Shown piece by piece: positions 56,226 to 64,000 of a stretch of 64,000 nt of DNA. How positions within the stretch are numbered: the stretch's first letter is position 1; each line of letters opens with the position of its first letter. The DNA is taken from the NCBI RefSeq assembly GCF_029917005.1, contig NZ_CP123967.1, positions 2,728,001 to 2,792,000 of the forward strand, given 5' to 3'. A program made the position numbers and the translations under genes. This DNA is from Tessaracoccus lacteus (GTDB taxonomy: Bacteria > Actinomycetota > Actinomycetes > Propionibacteriales > Propionibacteriaceae). The notes below the pieces were generated by a model. The model was given only the letters and a program-made list of their open reading frames with translations. It had not been told where the DNA came from and searched no databases.

Positions 56226-57506
56226 GTGATGCGGTGGATGAGGTCGGGAGTGGTGGCGGCCGTCGCCGTGCTGCTCGCCTGCGCGCTGCCCGCAGCCCCG
56301 GCGCTGGCCGACGACGACCTCATCCCGCTCGACCAGGGGCTCTGCCGCACCGCACAGCCGACGGCTGCGGCCGACCTGGTCAACGCCTGGCAGCTGCAAC
56401 GCCTCAACATGGACTCCGTGTGGGAGCTCGCGACGGGCCGGGGCGTGCGCGTCGCCGTGATCGACACCGGCGTCGCGTCCGACGACTCGGGCTACTGGTC
56501 CCGCACCCGCATCACGACCTACGACCTGCTCTCCGGGGAGGGCACCGACGACGACGGCCGCTACGACTGCGACCACGGCACCGCCGTCGCCTCCCTGCTG
56601 GCCGCCGGCCGCGCGGAGGACGGGTCAGCGGTCAACGAGGCCACCAACTTCGCGGGCATCGCGCCGGACGCGACGGTGCTCGCGTACCGGGCGCTGCGCT
56701 GGTCCACGCCGCAGGACGACCTCCCCGACGACGAGCAGGACGACCTCTCCGCGACGGTGCGCGCCGTCCGGCAGGCCATCGCAGACGGAGCCGACGTGAT
56801 CAACCTGTCGCAGGTCGTCGGCGCATCCGCCCCGGGCCTCGCCGACTACCGTGCGGCGATCGCCGACGCCATCGAGGCCGGCATCGTCGTGGTCGCCGCG
56901 GCCGGCAATGCGGACCAGGCCGCGGCCATCGGCGGCGAGGCATATCCGGCGTCGCTCCCCGGCGTGATCTCCGTGGGGGCCTCGGACGCGGCCGACGCCG
57001 GTGACCAGCTGACCTACCCGAGCGACACGGTCGCGGTCGGCGCCCCGGGGCGCGCGCTGCTCGCGCTCGCGCCGTCGTCCGGCGATGACCCCTCCGACCA
57101 GGCCTTCACCGGCGACGCGACCGGCACGTCGTTCGCGACCGCGCTCGTCTCCGGTGTCGTCGCGCTGATGATCCAGTACGAGCGAGACGTGCACGGCGCG
57201 ACGCTCACGCCGGCCGAGGTCCGCGCCCGGCTGATCGCCACCGCGGATCCGCCGGCCTCCAGCATGCCGGACCCGTTGATCGGCCACGGGATCGTCAACC
57301 CGCTGCGCGCTCTCACGGGGGCCACGCCCGCATCCCTCACGCCGGCCGAGCCGGGCGCGTCGGCGGAGGCCGTGATCACACCGGAACAGCGCGAGGACCG
57401 CACCCTTCCCATGGCCGCTCTGCTGGTGGCGGGCGGGGCACTGGCGCTTGTCCTGCTCGGCGTCGTGGCTGCGGTCACGATCCCCCGCGCGACCCGCCAC
57501 GGCTGA
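56226..57506 (+). CDS. mycP: Mycosin-type membrane-anchored serine protease of the type VII secretion system
   Basis: 426 residues. Signal peptide SGVVAAVAVLLACALPAAPA. Catalytic triad: Asp in VRVAVIDTGVA, His in CDHGTAVASLLAA, Ser in GTSFATALVSGVVALM, with the oxyanion Asn in VVAAAGNAD. A C-terminal membrane helix (LLVAGGALALVLLGVVAAVT) and a short basic tail anchor it, as in MycP. MycP caps the periplasmic face of the ESX complex. The start could be GTG 56226 or the ATG directly after. The stop TGA abuts the eccC stop (TGATCA), with no intergenic base. Confidence 0.9.
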   Translation: MMRWMRSGVVAAVAVLLACALPAAPALADDDLIPLDQGLCRTAQPTAAADLVNAWQLQRLNMDSVWELATGRGVRVAVIDTGVASDDSGYWSRTRITTYDLLSGEGTDDDGRYDCDHGTAVASLLAAGRAEDGSAVNEATNFAGIAPDATVLAYRALRWSTPQDDLPDDEQDDLSATVRAVRQAIADGADVINLSQVVGASAPGLADYRAAIADAIEAGIVVVAAAGNADQAAAIGGEAYPASLPGVISVGASDAADAGDQLTYPSDTVAVGAPGRALLALAPSSGDDPSDQAFTGDATGTSFATALVSGVVALMIQYERDVHGATLTPAEVRARLIATADPPASSMPDPLIGHGIVNPLRALTGATPASLTPAEPGASAEAVITPEQREDRTLPMAALLVAGGALALVLLGVVAAVTIPRATRHG

Positions 57507-60500
57507 TCAGGCGCGCGGGGGCACCTTCGCGGTCTGGACGAGCCCCGTGAACGCCCGGGTGACGAGCGTGCCACGACCTGCGGGCATCGGCGCGCCCTTG
57601 ACGTCGCCGTACAGGTTGCCCTCCTCGCGGTTGCCGCTCATCACGAGCGCCGGGTTGACCGACTCCTTCATGCGCGAGATCAGCGGGTCGCCGAACACCG
57701 CCCGTCCCGCGCCGCCGAACGAGCGGGCGAGGATGATGTGCAGTCCGATGTCGCCGGCCTGGTTGATCAGGTCTGCGAACACGGCCATCGGGTTGCCCGA
57801 CGGGGCGGCGACCAGGTCGTAGTCGTCGACCACCAGGAACACCTCTGCGCCCGTCCACCAGGACCGGTCCCGCAGCTGCTGCTGCGTGACGTCGGGCCCC
57901 GGGAGGCGCGCGCGCACGGCCTCGGCCGTCTGCTGCAGCATCGGCGTCGCGGCCGCCGCGGACGGGTAGTAGCCGATCAGGTGCTCCGACTCGACCTCGC
58001 CGAGCAGCGACCGCCGGTAGTCGACGATCATGACCTTGGCCTCGCTGGCCGTGAACCGGGTGGTGATGCCCCGCAGGAACAGCCGCAGCAGGTTCGACTT
58101 GCCCGACTCGGGGCCGCCGATCGCCACCAGGTGCGGGTCGGCCATCGGGTCGAACCAGACCGGAGCGATCTCCAGCTCGTCGACGGCGAACGGGATCCGC
58201 CGGTCGGGGCCGGGAGCGATGGCCGGCAGCGCCGACAGCTCCAGGTCTTCGGGCAGCAGCCGGACCTCCGCGGCGCGTGGGCCCTTCCATGCCCCGTTGA
58301 CGGCGGCGATGAAGTTGCGCTGGCCGGCGGACACGTCGTCGACCCCCGTGACGGAGTCGACCCGCGGCAGGCCGATGAGCGCGTGGAGTCCCCCGCCCGT
58401 CAGCCCGCGGCCGGGTCGCGCGACGGGCACGCCCGCTTGCGCGTGTCGGTCGATCGTCGAGTCGAACGGGTCGCCGAGCTTGAGCTCGATCCGCGACTGG
58501 AGCGCGTCGAGCGTCGCTGCGCGGATCTCGGAGGGCCTGGCCGCGGAGACGAACACGTGGATGCCGTAGCCGAGGCCGCCGTTCGCCAGCGCCTGCACCT
58601 GCGGCTCCAGGGTCTCGAACTCCGTCTTGAGGGTCGCCCATCCGTCGATCACCAGGAAGACGTCGGTCGGGAACCGGTCGGCAGGGACCGAGCCGTCGCG
58701 GCGCGCCTGGCGGTAGGTGGTCATCGAGTCGATGCCCAGGTCGGCGAACTGGCGCTCGCGGGCGGCGCGCAGCGACGTCAGCTCCGCGACAGTGCGCCGC
58801 ACCCGGTCGACGTCGAGCCGGCCGGTCACCGCGCCGATGTGCGCGAGGCGCCGCATCGAGGTGAGAGCCCCGCCGCCGAAGTCGAGCACGTAGAAGCCGA
58901 CCTCCTGCGGCGTGTGGGTCAGCGCGAGGCCCGCGATGGAGGCGCGCAGGGCCATCGACTTGCCCGACTGCGGCCCGCCGACCACCGCCAGGTTGCCGCC
59001 TGAACCGGAGAAATCGATCCACCACGGGTCGCGACGCTGCTGCCGCGGCCGGTCGATGATGCCGACCGGGGCGCGGAGCCTTCCCTGCCGCGAGGCGTCG
59101 GCAACCTGCAGTCCCCGTCCCTCGACGTCGGCGAGCCCGCCGAGCAGCTGGTCCATCGTCGGGGGCAGGTCCAGCGGCGGGAGCCACACCCTCCGGGCAG
59201 GACGCCCGTGCCCCCTGAGCCGGCCTACCGCGATACCCAGCAGCGTCTCCGCCTCGTCGTCCTTGGGTTCGTTGAGTTTGTCGAAACGCCCTGAGCCATC
59301 CGGGTCGTTGAGCTTGTCGAAACGCCCTGAGCTTGTCGAAGGGTCACCCCCGGCCACGTCAGACGCCTCGCTCCGCTCGGCGCCCCTCGACAAGCTCGGG
59401 GAACCGGAAGACAAGCTCGGGGAACCGGGAGACAAGCTCAACGACCCGGGGAGGTCGCTGGGAGGGGCCACGGGCGCGACATAGTCCGTGCCGAACTCGA
59501 GGACGGGCGGAATCCAGCCCCTCGCCAGGGGTGCGTCGAGGTCGTCGGCCCGCGGATCATCGCCGCGGCCGAGGGCCGACGGGTCGTGCCAGGGGCCGGA
59601 GACGTAGGCGGCCTTGAACCTCGTCAGGCCGGTGGTGTCGAACTTGAGGTAGCCGTTGCCCGGCGGGGTGGGCAGCTCGTAGGCGTCCGGGACTCCGATG
59701 ACGGCGCGCGACTCCGACGGCGAGAAGGTCCGCAGCGCGATGCGGTAGGACAGGAACGTGTCGAGGCCACGCAGCCGGTTCTCCTCGAGGCGCTGCGACG
59801 CGAGCAACTGGTGGACGGCGATCGACCGGCCGACGCGCCCGATCTGCACGAAGAGGTCGATGAACTCGGGCCGGGCCGTCAGAAGCTCCGAGAACTCGTC
59901 GACGATGATGACAAGGCTCGGCATCGGCTCGAGGTCGGCGCCGGCCCTGCGGGCGGCCTCATAGTCATCGCGGTTCTTGAAGTTGCCCGCGGAGCGGAGC
60001 ACCTCCATGCGCCGGTCGAGCTCGCCGCCGATCGCGTCGGACATCCGCTCGACGAGGCTCAGCTCGTCGGCCAGGTTGGTGATGACGGCGGAGACGTGCG
60101 GCAGGTCCTCCAACCCGAGGAACGTGGCGCCGCCCTTGAAGTCGACGAGGATGAAGTTGAGCTGCTCGGTGGAGTGCGTCATGGCGAGCCCGAGCACCAG
60201 CGTGCGCAGCAGCTCCGACTTGCCGGAGCCGGTGGCGCCGATGCAGATGCCGTGTGGACCCATGCCGCCCTGGGCCGACTCCTTGAGGTCGAGCTCGACG
60301 GGGCTGCCGTCATCGGCTGTGCCAATCGGGATGCGGAGCTGTTGGCGCAGCGGTCGGGGGCGCCAGGCGACGCGGGGGTCGAGCGTCAGCGGGTCGCCGG
60401 CGCCGAGCAGCGTCGGGAAGTCGCGGACGGGCTCGAGTCCGGAGTCGCCGGCCGCGACGTCGCCGTCCTGCGCGTCGGGAAGCCGGTAGGCGGCCATGGC

Positions 60501-61679
60501 GCGGGCCAGCATCTCGCAGTACACGGCGGGCACGCGGTCGGGTCGCCCGAACGGGGTGCGGGCGTGCGCCGCCTCCTTGGTGCTGCGGTGCAGGACGATC
60601 CCGTCGGGCGTGACCTCGAGCACCGCGGCCCCCGGCTCAAGAGTCCGCGGCACGTCCCGCTCGCCCGTGACGTCCAAGGTCACGACGTGTGTGGCCGGCG
60701 TCAGGAACTGCCGCGACGCGACGCCGGGAACCTGATCCGTGACGATCACGCGCAGTGATGGCTGCTCCTCCGCCCCCTGCGCCGAGACCGCGAGCTGCGA
60801 CAGCTCGGTGGCGCCCGTGGCGAACATGCGCAGCGGGCCGAGGGCGTCGGCATCGACGGGGTGGCGGAGATGGGGCAGCCACTTGACCCACTCCCACGCG
60901 GCCTGCCGGCCGGGGGCCGCGGCGACCATCAGCGCGACGTCGCCCGGTGCATGCCAGGTGACAAGCTGCGCGACCATCGCGAACGCGACGCGCCGGCAGG
61001 CCTCCTCGTCGCCCACCAGCGAGACGGTGTGGAAGCCGCGCAGGTCGACGGCGAGCGGGACCGACGGGATCACGCGGTGGGTCCGGACAAAGCGGCGCAG
61101 GGCGCCGGTGGTGAGCGGCTCGAGGTCCTCGATGGGTTGCGCCTCCGGAGGGGTGATCCGGCGGGCGGACTGCTGGCCACCCACCGACAGCCGCACGGAG
61201 CCGAAGTCCTCGTCAGCCGGCCTTCGCTCCCACATCCGCGGGCCGCCGACGACAGTCCAGAGCGAGTCGGGCGCGGGGTGCCGGAACGCGACGCTGGCCC
61301 GCTGCTCGTCGGCCGTCTTCATGAAGGCCCGCCGGGTCTGGGCCAGGTAACGGAAGTAGTCGCGGCGGTTGGCGTCAAGCTGCGCGGACTGGTCGTCGTT
61401 CTGCCTGCCGGTCTGGGACAGCATCATCCCGATCATCGAGACGGCGTACAGGCCCCCGATCACGCCGCGCAGCGTCCCGGACCCGCCGAGCCCGCCACCC
61501 ATGAACATCAGGCCCATCGCCAGGCCACCCGCCACCATGGGCAGCATCCGCAGCGCATTCCCGAAGGGCTTCGACGGGGAGGGAGGTGGGATCTCGGGCG
61601 GCGACTCCAGGAGGAGATCGCCCCGCGGCATCGGCGGCGGCGTCACCCGACCGGGTCGATGAAACGTGATGAGCCCCAT
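57507..61679 (-). CDS. eccC: Type VII secretion FtsK/SpoIIIE ATPase EccC, single chain, with repeat-derived linker
   Basis: 1390 residues. Two N-terminal membrane helices (LPMVAGGLAMGLMFMGG, GVIGGLYAVSMIGMM, residues 45-85) precede three ATPase domains with P-loops GATGSGKSELLRTLV (about residue 486), GGPQSGKSMALRA (about 905) and GGPESGKSNLLRLF (about 1190). This is the motor and substrate receptor of the ESX system, here as one polypeptide (EccCa and EccCb fused). Residues 741-806, between domains 1 and 2, are Ser/Pro/Asp-rich and encoded by copies of the dispersed repeat. ATG 61679 is chosen; the frame to 61760 has no family sequence. Confidence 0.93.
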   Translation of the reverse strand: MGLITFHRPGRVTPPPMPRGDLLLESPPEIPPPSPSKPFGNALRMLPMVAGGLAMGLMFMGGGLGGSGTLRGVIGGLYAVSMIGMMLSQTGRQNDDQSAQLDANRRDYFRYLAQTRRAFMKTADEQRASVAFRHPAPDSLWTVVGGPRMWERRPADEDFGSVRLSVGGQQSARRITPPEAQPIEDLEPLTTGALRRFVRTHRVIPSVPLAVDLRGFHTVSLVGDEEACRRVAFAMVAQLVTWHAPGDVALMVAAAPGRQAAWEWVKWLPHLRHPVDADALGPLRMFATGATELSQLAVSAQGAEEQPSLRVIVTDQVPGVASRQFLTPATHVVTLDVTGERDVPRTLEPGAAVLEVTPDGIVLHRSTKEAAHARTPFGRPDRVPAVYCEMLARAMAAYRLPDAQDGDVAAGDSGLEPVRDFPTLLGAGDPLTLDPRVAWRPRPLRQQLRIPIGTADDGSPVELDLKESAQGGMGPHGICIGATGSGKSELLRTLVLGLAMTHSTEQLNFILVDFKGGATFLGLEDLPHVSAVITNLADELSLVERMSDAIGGELDRRMEVLRSAGNFKNRDDYEAARRAGADLEPMPSLVIIVDEFSELLTARPEFIDLFVQIGRVGRSIAVHQLLASQRLEENRLRGLDTFLSYRIALRTFSPSESRAVIGVPDAYELPTPPGNGYLKFDTTGLTRFKAAYVSGPWHDPSALGRGDDPRADDLDAPLARGWIPPVLEFGTDYVAPVAPPSDLPGSLSLSPGSPSLSSGSPSLSRGAERSEASDVAGGDPSTSSGRFDKLNDPDGSGRFDKLNEPKDDEAETLLGIAVGRLRGHGRPARRVWLPPLDLPPTMDQLLGGLADVEGRGLQVADASRQGRLRAPVGIIDRPRQQRRDPWWIDFSGSGGNLAVVGGPQSGKSMALRASIAGLALTHTPQEVGFYVLDFGGGALTSMRRLAHIGAVTGRLDVDRVRRTVAELTSLRAARERQFADLGIDSMTTYRQARRDGSVPADRFPTDVFLVIDGWATLKTEFETLEPQVQALANGGLGYGIHVFVSAARPSEIRAATLDALQSRIELKLGDPFDSTIDRHAQAGVPVARPGRGLTGGGLHALIGLPRVDSVTGVDDVSAGQRNFIAAVNGAWKGPRAAEVRLLPEDLELSALPAIAPGPDRRIPFAVDELEIAPVWFDPMADPHLVAIGGPESGKSNLLRLFLRGITTRFTASEAKVMIVDYRRSLLGEVESEHLIGYYPSAAAATPMLQQTAEAVRARLPGPDVTQQQLRDRSWWTGAEVFLVVDDYDLVAAPSGNPMAVFADLINQAGDIGLHIILARSFGGAGRAVFGDPLISRMKESVNPALVMSGNREEGNLYGDVKGAPMPAGRGTLVTRAFTGLVQTAKVPPRA
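59262..59455. repeat. Dispersed-repeat copies inside the eccC reading frame
   Basis: TTGAGTTTGTCGAAACGCCC, GTTGAGCTTGTCGAAACGCC, CGACAAGCTCGGGGAACCGG and GACAAGCTCAACGACCCGGG are stacked here, the same family as in the intergenic clusters. The eccC frame stays open across all of them and yields a linker with FDKLNDPDG, FDKLNEP and SLSPGSPSLSSGSPSLS. Confidence 0.9.
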
Positions 61680-61776
61680 CCGCACCACCCTTTCTGCTGG
61701 ATGCCAAACGTATAGGAACCGGTGGCCGCCGATGCACGATGCGGATCGTGTCCACCGCACGCGCCGCCCGGGACGT

Positions 61777-61782
61777 TAGGGT
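61777..61782 (+). promoter_or_regulatory. -10 box of eccD (TAGGGT), leaderless
   Basis: TAGGGT, then TACCGAC (7 nt), then the GTG at 61790. Confidence 0.55.
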
Positions 61783-61789
61783 TACCGAC

Positions 61790-63214
61790 GTGAGTAGCAC
61801 CGACGATCTGGCTCGCGTCACCATCATCTCCAGCAGCCGCCGGGTGGACCTGGCCCTGCCGGGCAGTGTGACGCTCGGTGAGCAGCTGCCCAGCATCCTG
61901 CGGTTCACCGGCATGGAGGCGAACTCGCCCACCGACGCGGTGCACACGTGGGTCCTACAGCGCCTGGGAGTCGACCCCTTCGACCTCTTCGTGCCGGTCT
62001 CCGAACTGCATCTGCGCGACGGTGAGACGCTCTACCTGCGGCACAGGGAGGACGCGATGCCGGACGCCGCGTTCGACGACGTCGTCGACGCCGTGGCCAG
62101 CGCGACCACCACCCGCCCGTCGTGGGCGGCGCGCCACTCACAGCGCCTCGCTCTCGCCGTCACGATGTGCCTCCTCATCGGACTCCCGTTGCTGGTGCTG
62201 CTGGCCCAACCCGCCGTCGACCCCGACCTGGCCCGTGTCGACCCGTCGGTGCGGATCCCGTTCATCCTGGCGGTCGCGGCAGCCGGGTTCCTGGGCTTCG
62301 CCGCCTGCATCGGTGCCGTCGCGCTGGCACGAGCGGCGCGGGCGACCCAGACCGCGACGGCACTTGCGTGGTCGAGCTGCGCGCTGGCCGGAATCGCGGG
62401 CTGGTTCGTCGCCGAGCCTTTCGCCGACGTGGTCCCACTGGCGGTGCGCGTGATCCTTGCGGCGTCGTTGATCCTGGTGGCCGCCACGGCCTGCGCCCTG
62501 GGCGCGCGGGTCAGCGTCATGGCCCTGTGCGCGGTGGCCCTGACCGCGGTCCTCGTCGTCATCACGGCCGCGGCGATGCTGCTGTGGCCCGGGCATGACG
62601 TCGCCGTCGCGGCCATCACCATGACCGCCATGGCGTTCGTGACGACCGCGCTGCCCTCGCTCAGCTACCGGGTGGCCGGCATCGCGCTGCCCAACCTGCC
62701 CGTGACGACCGAGGCGATGCTGGCCGACGAGACGCCCGTGCAGCCGGACATCGTCGGCCGGGCGATCCTGGCCGACAAGCTGTTGGCGGCACTGCTCGCC
62801 GCGGCGTCCGCGACGGCCGTGCTGGCGAGCCTGCTCGTGCTGACGCAGTCGTCGCTCTGGTCGACTCTGCTGGTGGTCTGCATCGCCGTGGCCTTCCTGC
62901 TGCGCGCGAGGGCCTTCGTCGGTTTCAGTCAGCGGCTCTCACTGCTGCTCGGCGGCGGCGTGACGCTGGCGACGGCCCTCCTCGCGGTGGGCATTGCGGC
63001 TGCGGGGTCGCTGACGGGGATGGGCGTGGTGCTGCTGCTCTGCCTGGCGTTGACCTACGGGTTCGCGCACTACTCGGCCGCCACGTACAGCCGGATCCTG
63101 TCGCCGTCGTGGGGGCGCTGGGGCGATGTGCTGGAGTGGGTCGCGATCATCGGCATCGTGCCCTGCCTGCTCGGGGTGATGAACCTCTACACGTACTTCG
63201 GGACGCTGTTCTAG
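61790..63214 (+). CDS. eccD: Type VII secretion integral membrane protein EccD
   Basis: 474 residues. The N-terminal 90 residues form a ubiquitin-like domain (ARVTIISSSRRVDLALPGSV, LRDGETLYLRHRED). Eleven or so hydrophobic helices follow (from MCLLIGLPLLVLLAQPA to WVAIIGIVPCLLGVMNLYTY), matching the membrane pore component EccD. The GTG at 61790 fits a leaderless transcript; an in-frame ATG at 61739 lies beyond the -10 box. The gene is divergent from eccC with 110 bp between starts and its stop TAG interlocks with the next gene's stop in CTAG. Confidence 0.9.
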   Translation: MSSTDDLARVTIISSSRRVDLALPGSVTLGEQLPSILRFTGMEANSPTDAVHTWVLQRLGVDPFDLFVPVSELHLRDGETLYLRHREDAMPDAAFDDVVDAVASATTTRPSWAARHSQRLALAVTMCLLIGLPLLVLLAQPAVDPDLARVDPSVRIPFILAVAAAGFLGFAACIGAVALARAARATQTATALAWSSCALAGIAGWFVAEPFADVVPLAVRVILAASLILVAATACALGARVSVMALCAVALTAVLVVITAAAMLLWPGHDVAVAAITMTAMAFVTTALPSLSYRVAGIALPNLPVTTEAMLADETPVQPDIVGRAILADKLLAALLAAASATAVLASLLVLTQSSLWSTLLVVCIAVAFLLRARAFVGFSQRLSLLLGGGVTLATALLAVGIAAAGSLTGMGVVLLLCLALTYGFAHYSAATYSRILSPSWGRWGDVLEWVAIIGIVPCLLGVMNLYTYFGTLF

Positions 63215-63864
63215 CCGCCGAACAGCAGCCGGTACTCCTCGGCGGACGGGACCACGGTCACGGTCGCCACGCGCCGAAACGTTGCCATCGCGACCTCGGA
63301 GGCGCCGATGTCGGCGGCGGTTCTCACCTGCCCGGACGTCAACGCGTAGGCGCGGCGCAACTGTTCCGCCGCGCGCGACTCCAGCGGTGCGATCAGGGCA
63401 CCGTCGCTGGCCCGGAGCATCGCGACGGCGGCCGAGGCTCCGGGGTCGCCGACCGCGAGCACCGACTGCCACGCCCCCAGGCGCCGGGTGGCGGGGACGG
63501 CCTCCACCTCGTCGACGATGAGGCTCGGCCGGTAGGGACGCCCGCGTCCGGGCAGGGCATCGGCGTCGTGCAGCACGTCGACGGTGCCGCCCGCCGCGCG
63601 GACCGCGTCCGCCAGCGTCAGCCACCGCCGATGGTCGGCGGCGATGACGGACAGGTGCGCACCGAGGCACACCGCACGAAACGCGATGAGCCACGTCTGG
63701 AACTCAGGCAGCGCGACGAAGATACGGGTCGGTTGCGGCCTGAACAGGCTGAGCGTCATCGGCTGACCCGTGGGGCCGACGCCCAGCAGAAGTCCCGACG
63801 GGCCGGTCGACATGCGCCGCACCGTCCCCGGCGTCACCTGGTCCGTGAACGTGATCTCAGTCAT
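63211..63864 (-). CDS. T7SS-linked protein of unknown function (EccE-region-like)
   Basis: 217 residues. MSTGPSGLLLGVGPTGQPMT is followed by LSLFRPQPTRIFVALPEF, QTWLIAFRAVCLGAHLSVIA and RPYRPSLIVDEVEAVPATRR, an alpha/beta pattern like a degenerate nucleotide-binding fold without a Walker lysine. No membrane helix is seen. Its place beside eccD, with an ATGA overlap to the next upstream gene, suggests an ESX accessory, but I do not recognise a named family with certainty. Confidence 0.55.
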   Translation of the reverse strand: MTEITFTDQVTPGTVRRMSTGPSGLLLGVGPTGQPMTLSLFRPQPTRIFVALPEFQTWLIAFRAVCLGAHLSVIAADHRRWLTLADAVRAAGGTVDVLHDADALPGRGRPYRPSLIVDEVEAVPATRRLGAWQSVLAVGDPGASAAVAMLRASDGALIAPLESRAAEQLRRAYALTSGQVRTAADIGASEVAMATFRRVATVTVVPSAEEYRLLFGG

Positions 63865-64000
63865 CGCAGCTCATTTCGTCCGAGCGGCACGGTGGCGACG
63901 AGACCGGGCACCTGGACCCCGCCCGGCCGCCCCGTCCGCAGACCGGTGTGAAGCCCGGCCGCCAGCGCGTCGCCAGCGCGGGCCGCCTCGTCACGGTCGG
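63861..64000 (-). CDS. Partial T7SS-locus gene, 5' part outside the window
   Basis: The last 45 codons read on the complement: DRDEAARAGDALAAGLHTGL, then GVQVPGLVATVPLGRNELR and stop. The stop overlaps the ATG of the 63864 gene (ATGA), so the two form an operon. Too short to assign. Confidence 0.5.
   Translation of the reverse strand, partial: DRDEAARAGDALAAGLHTGLRTGRPGGVQVPGLVATVPLGRNELR

Noticed and set aside
55139-57004. 621-codon plus-strand frame over pheA and mycP
   Set aside because: Shadow of two well-recognised genes in other frames; it also begins inside the repeat cluster.

Overview
The window is high-GC DNA from an actinobacterium. The markers are a type VII (ESX-like) secretion locus (MycP, EccC, EccD), a WhiB-family protein, an LCP cell-wall ligase, menaquinone synthesis (MenB), many GTG starts, and many apparently leaderless genes with a TANNNT hexamer 6-7 nt before the start codon. 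The wall-polymer genes and the dispersed TTCGACAAGCTCAGG repeats would fit a Propionibacteriaceae member such as a Tessaracoccus relative, but that placement is a guess from gene style.

Layout. 1-13.2 kb is mostly core: menB (cut by the window edge), a glycerophosphodiesterase, tRNA-Arg, an amino-acid permease divergent from an operator-controlled AAA ATPase, a decayed membrane-protein gene, small conserved genes, and a mazE antitoxin whose mazF partner has lost its middle. A cytosolic subtilase-TPR protein is coupled to a small membrane protein at 11.7-13.6 kb. 13.7-18.1 kb is an accessory patch ending at tRNA-Ser(GCU). It holds broken genes, a complete ISL3-family element with an 8-bp target duplication, and unrecognised genes. 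18.2-22 kb carries an LCP protein, a small membrane protein, tRNA-Ser(UGA) and a pseudouridine synthase.

22-45.6 kb is a large cell-surface glycopolymer locus in two blocks. The plus-strand block encodes a Stealth-type sugar-phosphate transferase, a TagF-like polymerase, an IspD/TarI-like cytidylyltransferase with an SDR, three tandem pyruvyltransferase paralogues, and a TagD-Gfo/Idh/MocA fusion. The minus-strand block is a tightly overlapping operon: ABC exporter (Wzm/Wzt, TagGH type), CDP-alcohol phosphotransferase, GT2, and RmlA, RmlB and fused RmlC-RmlD for dTDP-rhamnose. An L,D-transpeptidase and a GT61 glycosyltransferase flank it. Together they predict a rhamnose-containing, polyol- or glycerol-phosphate-linked, possibly pyruvylated wall polymer, exported by the ABC pair and probably attached by the LCP protein.

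45.6-64 kb carries a WhiB-like protein with a C-terminal helix-turn-helix, a HAD phosphatase, manA, serS divergent from an MFS transporter across a long inverted repeat, a PAP2-diacylglycerol-kinase fusion, a repeat-rich secreted protein, pheA, and the T7SS genes in alternating orientation. The dispersed repeat family occurs in five places, including in frame inside eccC.
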